Shown piece after piece: positions 52,501 through 61,326 of a DNA stretch of 64,000 nt; the first letter of the stretch is position 1; each line of letters begins with the position of its first letter. The notes beneath the pieces were generated by a model, which was not told where the DNA came from, did no database searches, and saw only the letters and a list, made by a program, of their open reading frames with translations. This DNA is from Putridiphycobacter sp965230485. GTDB taxonomy: Bacteria; Bacteroidota; Bacteroidia; Flavobacteriales_D; Crocinitomicaceae. A program made the position numbers and the translations under genes. Where the stretch lies: the NCBI GenBank assembly GCA_965230485.1, contig CBDDLA010000001.1, positions 2,976,001 to 3,040,000 on the forward strand. The letters run 5' to 3'.

Positions 52501-54109
52501 AAGTTTTCCATTTACATCAGTTTATACCTATGATGAAGGTACAGGATATGTGGCGGTAGCTGATGCAAGCCAGGTTATAGATCAAGGTCAAGGTTTAATG
52601 GTGTGGAGTGGAGATAATAGTGATACAACCCTACCATTTGTTGTTGATTACCGAGGTGTTCCAAATCAAGGTGATATTAGTATGCCTGTTACATTTTCTG
52701 CAACAGATGGATGGAACCTTGTAGGCAATCCATATGCTTCAACAATAGACTGGGACTTAATTAATGCTTCTGATAGACAGAATATAGCTAATTCTATTTA
52801 TATATTAAATCCAGATACAGAGCAATATGCTACTTATATTAATGGGGCTAGCGCAAACGGAGGATCTAATTTAATTCCAAGTCAACAAGCCTTTTGGGTA
52901 GGTGCTACAGCTAGTAATCCCGTTTTAACATTTAGAGAGTCTATTAAATCGTCTATCGACCAACCTTTTTTAAAATCTGGATCAAATATCAGTTCAGGTG
53001 TTCACATTTTATTATCAGGCAATAATAAAACTGATGAAGCTGTTCTCAGACATGTTGAAAATGCAACAGATGGATATGATAGTGAATTTGACGCCACAAA
53101 AAAGTTCGCATCATGGATGAAGTATCCACACGTATCAATATTAAATGCCGATTTAGTTGATTATACTGTTCATTCTTTTGATAAAGCCTACCAAGAATGG
53201 TCGTTGCCATTGCGTACAATTGTTTTTGAAAATGGAGATTATGATTTAATTTTTACTGATTTGATTGAGTTGGATGTGCCGTGTATAAAATTAGAGGACA
53301 CTTATTCAGGTCAAATTTATACGGTAGAGGAAAATGTACCGATTACTTTTACAATGTCTGATACAACTTACTTACCTCGGTTTATACTTCACTTAGGTAA
53401 GAATTATGACGTAGAGCCAAAAGCAGCGCTTTGCAATGGAGAATTAGGAAGTGTTAGCATAGGGTTAGATAATTTCGAAAGTGGCACTTTTGATCTAATA
53501 GCAAGTGATGGGAGTAGTGTCCCTGGTAATTTTAATGGAAATCTTAAGATTGATAGCCTTAAAGCTGGAAATTACTCTATTATAATGACTGGTTTGAATA
53601 ACCTTTGTCAGTCTAATCAGTTTGATTTTGAAGTGTTGGAACCAAGCGAATTACTGATTATACCAACAATTAATCCTGAAACATTTGGACAAGATGGCTC
53701 TATTCATTTACAAGTAATAGGGGGAACACCGGACTACACATACCTATGGTCTGATGGTTCAGACAGTTCTGTTATTACTCATTTAAATTCTGGTAATTAT
53801 CAAGTTGTTGTGACAGACCAAAATAATTGTAACATTACGGAACAATTTAGCCTATCGTCAATTCTTGGAGTTAATGAGACTAATATAGATGAGGTAACCA
53901 AATTTACCTATTATTCATCAGAGAATAAAGTTAGCCTCAATGGTATTTTAGATAAAAATTACACCTTATTTGATATTTCAGGAAAAGTAATTACTGAATT
54001 TGAGATTGGCAATGGGATCAAAAAAATAGACCTTGATTTACCAAATTCATTATCTAAGGGAACTTATATTTTAACAGGAATTAGTAATTCATATACGTTT
54101 ATAAAGTAG
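49544..54109 (+). CDS. Secreted surface protein with LamG and SprB-type repeats and T9SS sorting domain
   Basis: A 1521-residue exported protein. In order: signal peptide (ending F-F-G-Q at about 30), an Ig-like domain (31-92), a LamG/concanavalin-like domain (about 96-285), a second Ig-like segment, a second LamG domain (about 416-589), a long beta-rich region including W-T-G-N-S-N-I-N-W near 780, SprB-type repeats (about 1292-1442; G-G-T-P-D-Y-T-Y-L-W-S-D-G-S), and a type A T9SS C-terminal sorting domain (about 1445-1521). LamG domains bind carbohydrates, so surface exposure with binding to polysaccharide or host matrix is inferred. The start may be ATG 49544, 49547 or 49559; all keep the signal peptide. 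It follows the polysaccharide cluster with its own promoter. Confidence 0.88.
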   Translation: MMTSEMFKKLGPKVSLLVILVFYSSVFFGQCPTATPNVNDTCIIAGQPAKLNASGSSNAFSWYDASTGGNHFGNGSGFDPGNVASTTTFYAAAAEQNYALDFDGTNDRIAIQNYTYNSTGMIQLTVEAWVKTTSNSPMIIASFDRNEYWRLGVGSTGASAGRVSWSVQTSGGTLDMGGSAIVNDGQWHHVAATYLLGVATIYVDGVVDASSIAFIGSTWGTGKTRFGFVGVGSEASSFGFPSGPNQHFDGEIDEVRVWSDARTPAEILNNKDNCLLGTEPNLEIYYKINNGSGSSIVTDQVSNSDGTLTFMDPTTDWQTRVADYSCPSCESARVPLTVTISNTPPVSISATNQTSCIGNTVLFDAGSGYTSYLWSTGANTQTVNISSGGTYSIIAEQAGCYSQDSLEIIGDIQDAQTNGLFDGANDYVAIDGFFYNSAAITELSVEAWVRTTDGGNQIIASFDRSDYWRLGINGEGAGTGQVAWNLRTSAGILDFGSTARVDDGNWHHIVGTYNNGLASIYIDGELDSDATRGTTVGTGTTRYGYIGTGSEATSFNGSRGPNRYFDGEIEELRIWNKALTISEIREQMCINLKGVPSPNLVSYFKFNEGSGIELMSEVGSVSGQAFNINTSSFWENSGAPVGDNSVNLYANALTGSSISITACSGDSITVSDITGSATGIQLYSLEMDPTNSNGIDSFLIGNHYYGIFFIGDQTAAYKAEISYNNNALVNSDNQFGLTMLSRVDKTESGFIAETTNNDEVAKVLTANLTGRNELILDSKYYIWTGNSNINWQVASNWNPTSVPSANSSILIPDVTNQPRLDQDRIVGSLIMDTGSSADLNGNTLGINGNLIANGQIISNSGQISFQGIGPQTFVAGVPQVIDNISTSNLSSVTMEQNHIQLKNTLTVQNGVFDTNDSLILVSDANRTARISEITGGGSIIGEIEMQRYIDAGETYWRFFSSAVQDATVEDYQGDFITSGYIGSDFPSFPFTSVYTYDEGTGYVAVADASQVIDQGQGLMVWSGDNSDTTLPFVVDYRGVPNQGDISMPVTFSATDGWNLVGNPYASTIDWDLINASDRQNIANSIYILNPDTEQYATYINGASANGGSNLIPSQQAFWVGATASNPVLTFRESIKSSIDQPFLKSGSNISSGVHILLSGNNKTDEAVLRHVENATDGYDSEFDATKKFASWMKYPHVSILNADLVDYTVHSFDKAYQEWSLPLRTIVFENGDYDLIFTDLIELDVPCIKLEDTYSGQIYTVEENVPITFTMSDTTYLPRFILHLGKNYDVEPKAALCNGELGSVSIGLDNFESGTFDLIASDGSSVPGNFNGNLKIDSLKAGNYSIIMTGLNNLCQSNQFDFEVLEPSELLIIPTINPETFGQDGSIHLQVIGGTPDYTYLWSDGSDSSVITHLNSGNYQVVVTDQNNCNITEQFSLSSILGVNETNIDEVTKFTYYSSENKVSLNGILDKNYTLFDISGKVITEFEIGNGIKKIDLDLPNSLSKGTYILTGISNSYTFIK

Positions 54110-54142
54110 AATTATCATTAAATTGACTTAAATTTTTAAGAT

Positions 54143-55831
54143 ATGAAAACTTTCATTCTCGTATTTGTATTGTCTTTTTATACCCAACTTTCTTTTTCTC
54201 AGACAGAATTAAAGCAAGTTATTGAAACGGAAATTGAAGAAGTTACTGTTTTTATAACAGGAGGCGAAATTACCAGAAATGCTAAGGTAAACTTAGAAAG
54301 AGGTAGAAATATACTGACATTTAGAGGCATTAGTTCTGTAGTGGATCAAAAAAGCATTCAATTTTTGGCGGAAGAAAGCTTAAGTATTGTTTCCGTCAGC
54401 ACTGAATTTGATTATTTGAGTTTACAAAACCAAAGCCCAAGGCTAAAATCATTGAGTGATTCTTTAGATATTTTAAATTTAAAACAAAGAGATTATCAAG
54501 ATGAATTAGGTGCTTATCAAGCGGAGATGCAGGTGATCAAGTCTAATATTATGGTGAAAGGTAATAATGAAAATTTGTCTGCAGAGGACCTAAAAAGCAT
54601 GGCAGACTTTCACCGAAAACGTGTCATGGAATTAAACAAAATCCAGTCGAGATATAATAGAGATATTTCTGAATTGAATCAAAGTATAACAGCACTCAAT
54701 CAACAATTAAACGAACTTAATTATGTCGAGAAAACTAGAAGTAATCAAATAATTGTGATTGTTGATGCAGACAAATCTATGTCAACCAACGTAGCATTAA
54801 AATATGTTATTTCAAATTGTGGGTGGCAAGCTAATTATGATTTATCTGCTGCAGATGTGTCAGGTAAAATAAAGTTAAAATACAAAGCAAAAGTATTTAA
54901 TGATACAGGTAATGATTGGTCTAAAGTGAAATTGACTCTGTCAACCGCTAATCCAAATTTAACAGCTACTGCTCCTATATTGGATGCCTGGTTTTTAAAT
55001 AGCGGAACTGTTCGGAAGTCTTTAAGTAAGGCAAACGGTTACATAGTTCCCCAGAATAGAAGTTATAGCCAATGGTCGCAAAACGCGAAAGTGCCCTCAA
55101 TTAGTCAGAATTTAAGTGGTATTGGCAGTTTTGGGGATGGCAATACAAAACCTCTTACACCACCAGTCAGATTTACGAATATTGAAGTGCCTCAATTAAG
55201 CACTAGCTTCGAAATTGATCGACCATACAGCATTCCTTCCAACTCAAAACCGTACTTGGTGGAAATCCAAAGCTTTGAATTGCCTGCCACTTTTTCGCAT
55301 AAAGCGGTACCTAAATTAGATAAAGACGCCTTTTTGCTTGCGAACATTGTTGGTTGGGAAAAGTTAAATTTAATCTCAGGTCCTACTAATGTTTATTATC
55401 AAAATAATTATGTAGGAGAGTCTTATTTGAACACTGCAAATGTTGAGGATACACTGCGCTTGTCCTTTGGTAGAGATGAAAAAATAATGCTTGAAAAGAA
55501 GCTGTTAGAAGAATTTTCGAATACCAATATTATTGGGTCAAATAAAAAGGATACCTATTCTTATGAGATAACCGTTAAGAACAATATGAACATTAACTTG
55601 ACAATGGATTTATTCGATCAAGTACCAATTTCACAGGAAAGTGATATAACAGTGAGTGTTGAAGAGATATCAAATGCCAAGATGAATGAAGAGACTGGGA
55701 TATTGATGTGGAAGGTTCGCTTAAAACCTGGCGAACAAATAAAATATAAGATTTCATTTACGGTTAAATACCCTAAGGATAAAAAAATACAGGTCAAAAA
55801 ATACAGAACCATTTCGGCACCTAGTTTTTAG
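54143..55831 (+). CDS. DUF4139 domain-containing (MuiA-like) exported protein
   Basis: A 562-residue protein with a signal peptide (ending S-F-S-Q). The N-terminal DUF4140 domain (about 25-125) starts with E-V-T-V-F-I-T-G-G-E-I-T-R. A coiled coil (about 100-190) follows, and then the DUF4139 domain (about 205-560) with Y-x-I-S-N-C-G-W-x-A-x-Y-D-L and the W-S-x-V-K-L-T-L-S-T segment. The family is called mucoidy inhibitor A in some bacteria, but its molecular role is unclear. It follows the surface-protein gene by 33 bp and may be co-transcribed with it. Confidence 0.85.
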   Translation: MKTFILVFVLSFYTQLSFSQTELKQVIETEIEEVTVFITGGEITRNAKVNLERGRNILTFRGISSVVDQKSIQFLAEESLSIVSVSTEFDYLSLQNQSPRLKSLSDSLDILNLKQRDYQDELGAYQAEMQVIKSNIMVKGNNENLSAEDLKSMADFHRKRVMELNKIQSRYNRDISELNQSITALNQQLNELNYVEKTRSNQIIVIVDADKSMSTNVALKYVISNCGWQANYDLSAADVSGKIKLKYKAKVFNDTGNDWSKVKLTLSTANPNLTATAPILDAWFLNSGTVRKSLSKANGYIVPQNRSYSQWSQNAKVPSISQNLSGIGSFGDGNTKPLTPPVRFTNIEVPQLSTSFEIDRPYSIPSNSKPYLVEIQSFELPATFSHKAVPKLDKDAFLLANIVGWEKLNLISGPTNVYYQNNYVGESYLNTANVEDTLRLSFGRDEKIMLEKKLLEEFSNTNIIGSNKKDTYSYEITVKNNMNINLTMDLFDQVPISQESDITVSVEEISNAKMNEETGILMWKVRLKPGEQIKYKISFTVKYPKDKKIQVKKYRTISAPSF

Positions 55832-55847
55832 GTAAAAGGGCTCAATT

Positions 55848-55961
55848 TTGGCGCCTCTCTTTAATAAGGTAACAAATTATCCAAAAAACTTCCAATGCCA
55901 AATTGAAGACCATTCGGGAATTTACTCTATGGAAGTAAATATTGACGGAAAAATGGAGTAG
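55848..55961 (+). pseudogene. Possible gene remnant between the DUF4139 gene and asd
   Basis: A 37-codon frame from TTG 55848 to TAG 55959 reads as a plausible protein piece, with Y-P-K-N-F-Q-C-Q-I-E-D-H-S-G-I-Y-S then M-E-V-N-I-D-G-K. No start context or promoter is visible. It may be the end of a degraded gene or a chance frame; I do not recognise a family. Confidence 0.25.
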
Positions 55962-55986
55962 CTCAAAATAGTGATGTTGTAGCGCT

Positions 55987-56973
55987 CTAAACCAATTTAT
56001 TCTTTACTAAATGCTCTGCAATTTGAACAGCATTTGTAGCGGCTCCCTTACGAATGTTATCAGATACGATCCATAAGTTAATGGTATTCGGTTGACTCTG
56101 ATCTAGTCTAATTCTACCCACAAACACATCATTTTTTCCTTCAGCGTATATTGGCATTGGATAGGTATTGGTATCAGGATTGTCTTTCAAAGTAATCCCA
56201 TCAGTATGGTGCAGAATTTGACGGATATCAGAAATACTAGGATTCTTATTAAATTCAATATTAACGGATTCAGAATGCCCTCCCACAACTGGTACACGAA
56301 CGGCTGTAGCTGTCACATTAATTGAAGGATCTAGTATTTTTTTGGTTTCATTCGTCAACTTCATCTCTTCTTTGGTATAACCATTTTCAGTAAAATCATC
56401 ACAATGCGGCAAGCAGTTTTTATGTATTGGGTAGGGGTAAGCCATGTCTGCATCAATACCTGCCATTTCATCAGTTAATTGCTTGACTGCTTTTACACCA
56501 GATCCGGTTATCGATTGGTAGGTAGAGACTACAACACGTTTAATACCGTATTCCGCATGCAATGGTGCCATAGTAAGCACCATTTGAATAGTAGAGCAGT
56601 TAGGGTTGGCTATAATTTTATCTTCTTTGCTTAATAAGTGAGCATTAATTTCAGGAACAACAAGTTTCTTGGTAGGATCCATTCGCCATGCACTAGAATT
56701 ATCAATTACAGTTGTGCCATTTTCAGCAAATTTCGGTGCCCATTCTAGTGAAACCCCTCCACCAGCTGAAAAAATAGCAATGTCTGGTTTAGCATCAACA
56801 GCATCTTCTAAAGATTTACATCTATAGTTTATCCCATTAAATTTAACCTCCTGTCCAATTGATTTTTTGGAGGCCACAGGTATAAAATCGGATACACTAA
56901 AATTAAACTCTTCTAAAACCTTAATCATCTCTTGCCCAACCATTCCTGTTACACCAACTATTGCTAATTTCAT
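55987..56973 (-). CDS. asd: Aspartate-semialdehyde dehydrogenase
   Basis: A 328-residue NADP enzyme that reduces aspartyl phosphate to aspartate semialdehyde, on the route to lysine, threonine, methionine and diaminopimelate for peptidoglycan. The N-terminal V-G-V-T-G-M-V-G-Q-E binds NADP. The catalytic cysteine is in I-I-A-N-P-N-C-S-T-I-Q-M, and the proton-relay histidine in V-V-G-G-H-S-E-S. It is divergent from the lamin-tail gene with 58 bp between starts. Confidence 0.95.
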   Translation of the reverse strand: MKLAIVGVTGMVGQEMIKVLEEFNFSVSDFIPVASKKSIGQEVKFNGINYRCKSLEDAVDAKPDIAIFSAGGGVSLEWAPKFAENGTTVIDNSSAWRMDPTKKLVVPEINAHLLSKEDKIIANPNCSTIQMVLTMAPLHAEYGIKRVVVSTYQSITGSGVKAVKQLTDEMAGIDADMAYPYPIHKNCLPHCDDFTENGYTKEEMKLTNETKKILDPSINVTATAVRVPVVGGHSESVNIEFNKNPSISDIRQILHHTDGITLKDNPDTNTYPMPIYAEGKNDVFVGRIRLDQSQPNTINLWIVSDNIRKGAATNAVQIAEHLVKNKLV

Positions 56974-57031
56974 ATAGAATTTGATAAATTATACTTACAA
57001 AATTACTATATTTACGATATATAACTTGTTT

Positions 57032-58327
57032 ATGCGCATTATTTTAACAGCATTTTTATTAACTGTTACATTCTTCGATTTTGCGCAAGTAATTGATGAT
57101 TTTTCGGATGGAGATTTTATAACTAACCCTGCTTGGACCGGTGAGGCCGCAATTTTTGAGGTAGATGTTAATCATCAATTACATTTAATAGCTCCTCCGG
57201 TTACTGATACAGCTTACCTCTCCACCATGAATAGTCTTATTGAAAACGTTGAATGGACATTTTTGGTCAATTTAGATTTTAATCCTTCAAGTTCAAATTT
57301 AGCGAGAATTTATTTGGTGTCTGATCAGTCAGACCTTGAAGAAAACTTAAATGGTTACTTTGTGCAGGTTGGAGGAACAAGTGATGAAGTTTCGTTATAT
57401 AGGCAAACAGGAACAAGTATTACTGAGATTATTGATGGGACGGATGATTTAGTAGACAGTAATCCGGTTTCTGTTCGGGTAAAAGTAACTCGAACAACGA
57501 ATGGAGATTGGACCTTGATGACTGATAATACAGGTAGCTTAAATTTCACTAGTCAAGGTAATGCTTCTGATAATAACTATATTACGTCATCATATTTTGG
57601 CGTTTTTTGTAAATACACCAGTACGCGATCAGATAAGTTCTATTTTGATGATTTTTCTATCAAACTGATGGCACTTGTTGATACGATTCCACCCAAAATT
57701 GAGAATATCGAAGTCATATCCAATCAAGTTTTATTGCTTTGGTTTACCGAATCAGTTGACAAGTCAACTGCAGAAATGGTTAATAATTATGTAGCAAATA
57801 ATGGCTTAGGGATGCCCAGTCAGGTTATACTGCAAGACACCAATAAAAGAGTACTGGAACTAACTTACTCCTCTGCATTTCAAGATGGGATAGATTATAC
57901 ATTGACTGTTCAAAATGTTGAGGACGATTTTGGGAATGTTATGTCTTTTTCAACAATTCATTTTAAATATAGCGAACCCTTTTTCGGTTCTTATAAAGAT
58001 ATAGTCATCTCAGAATTAATGTCAGACCCAAACCCTCCTGTTGGTTTACCTGACACGGAGTACTTAGAATTATTCAATAATACGAATAAAACAATTTCCT
58101 TGAAAGATTGGACACTTTCGGATGGTGTTTCGACAGTAACGTTTTCAGACCAGTTATTTTTCCCTCAATCGTATTTACTCTGTTATGACCCACAATCTGG
58201 AGCAAATTTTGGTGTTTTTAATACAATAGAAGGTCCAATTCCTTCATTGAATAACGGGGGTGATGCCATTGTTTTGAGAGATAATAATGGGATTGTAATA
58301 GATTCCGTAGCGTATGAATTAAGTTAG
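57032..58327 (+). CDS. Lamin-tail protein, N-terminal part up to the amber codon
   Basis: A 431-residue product if translation stops at the amber codon. The start ATG 57032 is preferred over an in-frame TTG at 56981 because it begins a proper signal peptide. The region has a beta-sandwich N-terminus (about 20-215), an Ig-like domain starting D-T-I-P-P-K-I (about 218-315), and a lamin-tail domain beginning I-V-I-S-E-L-M-S-D-P-N-P-P that is cut short before its end. Confidence 0.6.
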   Translation: MRIILTAFLLTVTFFDFAQVIDDFSDGDFITNPAWTGEAAIFEVDVNHQLHLIAPPVTDTAYLSTMNSLIENVEWTFLVNLDFNPSSSNLARIYLVSDQSDLEENLNGYFVQVGGTSDEVSLYRQTGTSITEIIDGTDDLVDSNPVSVRVKVTRTTNGDWTLMTDNTGSLNFTSQGNASDNNYITSSYFGVFCKYTSTRSDKFYFDDFSIKLMALVDTIPPKIENIEVISNQVLLLWFTESVDKSTAEMVNNYVANNGLGMPSQVILQDTNKRVLELTYSSAFQDGIDYTLTVQNVEDDFGNVMSFSTIHFKYSEPFFGSYKDIVISELMSDPNPPVGLPDTEYLELFNNTNKTISLKDWTLSDGVSTVTFSDQLFFPQSYLLCYDPQSGANFGVFNTIEGPIPSLNNGGDAIVLRDNNGIVIDSVAYELS

Positions 58328-58339
58328 TATAATAATGCG

Positions 58340-59581
58340 TTGAAGGCATTGGGCGGCTGGAGTTTAGAATTGAAAAATTTGGAAAGTCCTTGTCATGATT
58401 ATAATAATTGGAGTGCCTCTGAAAATAGTTTAGGTGGAACACCTGGCTTTGAGAATTCCATTTTTTCCAATATACCAAGTACTTCTGTTCCAAAAATACT
58501 TAAAGTTAGCATTGAAAATGATAGTATTATCCATTTCCTATTTGATAGAAATATTGACGGAGGTTTAGTGTCAATAAGTCCTGACCTTAGCTATCAAATT
58601 GATAGAATTGGTTCAGAGTTAACTGTAGCGGTAAATAATGCTTCTAAAAATCAAATTTATGAAATTGTAATTTCTGGCTATTCCGATTGCTGGGGAAATA
58701 TGATGACTGATTATACTTATTTATTCGCTAAGCCAGACAATATTGTTTTAGGGGACATTATTTTGAATGAAATTCTTTTTAATCCGGAAAATGGTGGAGC
58801 CGACTATGTGGAAATCGTTAATGTATCAAATAAAATAATTGCGTTGGATGAACTTCAAATAGCAAATATTAAAGATGGAATTATTGATAATATATCTCAG
58901 TTTTCAGAGCAACAAATTCTCTTTTTTCCTGGAGAATACCTACTGTTGACAGAGGATTCCATGGCTATTATAGAAACTTTCCCTAATTATAGACCAGGTC
59001 AATTCCATGAGCTAGACTTACCACCATTTAACAATGATTCAGGAACAGTTGTGTTGATGAATTTGGATTCTATTGTTATTGATAAGTTTTCCTATTCAGA
59101 AGATATGCATTTTACTTTGATTGATGATTTGAATGGTAAAGCGCTAGAACGCTTGTCTTTTAGCCAAAAAACCCAATCAGTTGATAATTGGCATACTGCT
59201 TCAGAAGCAACTGGGTGGGGGACTCCTGGCTACTTAAATTCGCAGACCACAAGTTCAGTTTTTGAAAAAGAACTACAATTAAGTAATGCTATTTTTTCTC
59301 CTGATAATGATGGTTATCAAGATGTTTTGGAAATTACGTATCAATTTGATAATCCTGATAATGTAATGGATATTGTTATTTTTAACGCTAATGGACAACC
59401 AATTCGTGAGCTAAAAGATAATTTCTATCCAGGTAAAAAAGGAAGTATTATTTGGGATGGATTGACAGATGAAGGGACGAAAGCATATGTTGGCACATAT
59501 ATCATTGGCGTTACAGTCTTTGATTTAGATGGTAATCTCAAACGTTATAAATTGGCAAGTGTGTTAGCAACTAGATTATAA
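58340..59581 (+). CDS. Lamin-tail protein, C-terminal part after the amber codon
   Basis: A frame of up to 413 residues if translation could restart at TTG 58340, for which there is no visible ribosome-binding site. It contains the end of the first lamin-tail domain (L-G-G-W-S-L-E-L), a second lamin-tail region (I-L-N-E-I-L-F-N-P) and a C-terminal Ig domain with F-S-P-D-N-D-G-Y-Q-D, as in FlgD-like and gliding-associated C-termini. It is in frame with the upstream part and is best regarded as the rest of the same gene. Confidence 0.55.
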   Translation: MKALGGWSLELKNLESPCHDYNNWSASENSLGGTPGFENSIFSNIPSTSVPKILKVSIENDSIIHFLFDRNIDGGLVSISPDLSYQIDRIGSELTVAVNNASKNQIYEIVISGYSDCWGNMMTDYTYLFAKPDNIVLGDIILNEILFNPENGGADYVEIVNVSNKIIALDELQIANIKDGIIDNISQFSEQQILFFPGEYLLLTEDSMAIIETFPNYRPGQFHELDLPPFNNDSGTVVLMNLDSIVIDKFSYSEDMHFTLIDDLNGKALERLSFSQKTQSVDNWHTASEATGWGTPGYLNSQTTSSVFEKELQLSNAIFSPDNDGYQDVLEITYQFDNPDNVMDIVIFNANGQPIRELKDNFYPGKKGSIIWDGLTDEGTKAYVGTYIIGVTVFDLDGNLKRYKLASVLATRL

Positions 59582-60133
59582 TTTATCATCTATCGTTAAT
59601 GTGTCTTTTTCAACGATTTTATTTAATAAAAATTTCGAAATAATATCGTAGTTAGAAAACATTAAATAGGCAATAATTATGTTAATTAATGAAATTACAA
59701 ATTCATGAAAATTAAAATATATTGCTATTTCTAAAGATTCGAAAAGACCACTATATTCGTTTTTGCTGGTGCTAAAAAAAGAATATGATTGATAGCATAG
59801 TGAAGGAAAACTAGTCACAAATAGATAAAGTGAGATAATTACAATTGCTAACTTGATAATCACAATTTCATAGATTGAACTCACTTGTAACTTCTCAGTT
59901 GAATGCCCTGAGGTCAATTTTAAACGATCGATTACTTTTTCCGTTCTGAATAAAAGAAATACTATGAAACCTATTAGAAAAAAGAATGGAATTAATAAAG
60001 CAAGAGCAAGTGGTAAATTATTACTATCATATTTAATGCTTGCAATTAAAGGCAAAAAATATGCAACTGCTGAGACGGTCAGGTAGAGCCCAAATACTTT
60101 TATGATGACTCTATACAAGTCTTTTATGGTCAT
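59576..60133 (-). CDS. Hypothetical integral membrane protein
   Basis: A 185-residue protein with four hydrophobic segments (about 10-33, 41-62, 90-114, 131-160). I do not recognise the family. A charged linker around 63-85 probably lies on one side of the membrane. It converges on the lamin-tail gene with a 6-bp overlap. Initiation is at ATG 60133. Function unknown. Confidence 0.65.
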   Translation of the reverse strand: MTIKDLYRVIIKVFGLYLTVSAVAYFLPLIASIKYDSNNLPLALALLIPFFFLIGFIVFLLFRTEKVIDRLKLTSGHSTEKLQVSSIYEIVIIKLAIVIISLYLFVTSFPSLCYQSYSFFSTSKNEYSGLFESLEIAIYFNFHEFVISLINIIIAYLMFSNYDIISKFLLNKIVEKDTLTIDDKL

Positions 60134-60263
60134 AATATATTAATTAATATAGATTTGTTTGGCTTCTAAAATAGATAATTATACTTTTAAGAACGATAAA
60201 AAGTCATTGTATTATTAATCAATTATCAGTTCTGCGCTACCTTATTAATTAAAGATTATTGAC

Positions 60264-60271
60264 TATTTTTG
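60264..60271 (+). promoter_or_regulatory. -7 box of the ferredoxin reductase gene
   Basis: TATTTTTG, an exact TAnnTTTG match with a leader of about 22 bases before ATG 60298. It makes the TTG at 60259, five bases upstream of the box, an unlikely start. The -33 region is weak. Confidence 0.5.
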
Positions 60272-60297
60272 CACCATTAATTAATCCAAATTTTAAA

Positions 60298-61308
60298 ATG
60301 ATAGAAACAGATATTATAATTATTGGAGCTGGTCCTGTTGGACTTTTCACTGTATTTGAAGCGGGATTATTAAAACTAAAATGTCACTTAATTGATTCAT
60401 TGCCTCAGCCAGGTGGACAGCTAACAGAAATATACCCTAAAAAACCAATTTATGATATTCCTGGTTATCCTACAGTTGATGCTGGAGAATTAGTGGATAA
60501 TTTAATGGAACAGGCCTCACCATTTAAGCCACAGTTTACATTAGGAGAATCTGCGGTTTCTATTGAAGAAGTAGAAGGTGACAAGTTTGTGGTGACCACG
60601 AACAAAGGAACAAAACACCAAGCGCCTATCATTATGATTGCAGGAGGGTTAGGCGTTTTTGAACCCCGTAAACCACCTGTTCAGAATTTGGAAAAATACG
60701 AAGATAGAGGAGTTGAATACATTATTAAAGATCCAGAGTTTTACCGTGGTAAAAAAGTAGTGGTAGCAGGAGGAGGAGATTCAGCATTAGACTGGTCTAT
60801 TTATTTAGTTGAAAATAAAATAGCGAGAGAATTATCCTTAGTACACCGTCGTAATTCCTTTAGAGGACATTTAGATTCTGTTCAGAAAGTAATGGACTTA
60901 GCTGAGGCAGGAAAAATAAATTTAATAACAGAAGCTGAGGTGGTTGGTATTGATGGTGAGAACCATGTTCAAAGTGTGACAATCAAACATAAAACCGAAG
61001 GGGAAATTACAAAAGAAGCAGACCATTTTGTACCTTTATTCGGACTAAAACCATCTTTAGGACCAATAGGAGATTGGGGATTAGATATTGAAAAGAACGC
61101 CATTAAAGTAGATACCCGTGATTATTCAACTAACCGTCCTGGTATCTATGCCATTGGAGATGTGAATACATATGAAGGTAAATTAAAATTAATTTTATGT
61201 GGATTCCATGAAGGTACCATTGCTGTTCAATCTGCTTTCGCTCGTATTCACCCTGATAAAAAGAATGTATTAAAATATACAACTGTTAATGGAGTAAACG
61301 GGTTTTAA
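60298..61308 (+). CDS. Ferredoxin--NADP reductase, thioredoxin-reductase type
   Basis: A 336-residue flavoprotein. FAD binding is at the N-terminus (I-I-I-I-G-A-G-P-V-G-L-F, then P-G-G-Q-L), NADP binding at V-V-V-A-G-G-G-D-S-A-L-D-W near residue 160, and a second FAD motif (Y-A-I-G-D-V) near the C-terminus. It lacks the C-x-x-C redox pair of thioredoxin reductase, so it matches the YumC-type ferredoxin/flavodoxin NADP reductases. The next gene, 18 bp downstream, is a 2Fe-2S ferredoxin, its likely partner. Start at 60298 is supported by the promoter position. Confidence 0.92.
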   Translation: MIETDIIIIGAGPVGLFTVFEAGLLKLKCHLIDSLPQPGGQLTEIYPKKPIYDIPGYPTVDAGELVDNLMEQASPFKPQFTLGESAVSIEEVEGDKFVVTTNKGTKHQAPIIMIAGGLGVFEPRKPPVQNLEKYEDRGVEYIIKDPEFYRGKKVVVAGGGDSALDWSIYLVENKIARELSLVHRRNSFRGHLDSVQKVMDLAEAGKINLITEAEVVGIDGENHVQSVTIKHKTEGEITKEADHFVPLFGLKPSLGPIGDWGLDIEKNAIKVDTRDYSTNRPGIYAIGDVNTYEGKLKLILCGFHEGTIAVQSAFARIHPDKKNVLKYTTVNGVNGF

Positions 61309-61326
61309 TTTTGAATAAAATAGGTT

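Larger units (their letters stand above)
57032..59581 (+). pseudogene. Lamin-tail-domain secreted protein gene interrupted by an amber codon
   Basis: Two consecutive open frames in the same phase are separated by a single TAG at 58325-58327. Read through, they form one 849-codon gene: signal peptide (M-R-I-I-L-T-A ending D-F-A-Q), a beta-rich N-terminal domain, an Ig-like/bacterial adhesion segment, a first lamin-tail domain (about 330-470), a second lamin-tail region, and a C-terminal FlgD-like Ig domain of gliding-associated proteins. The TAG lies at the place where such domains normally have S-W-Y, so a TGG to TAG change is the simplest explanation. The N-terminal part alone would lose the C-terminal region needed for export or anchoring. 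A sequencing error is possible. Confidence 0.8.

Noticed and set aside
58218..58493. 91-residue frame on the opposite strand across the amber codon
   Set aside because: It is a shadow of the lamin-tail gene; its composition is unlike a real protein and it has no start context.
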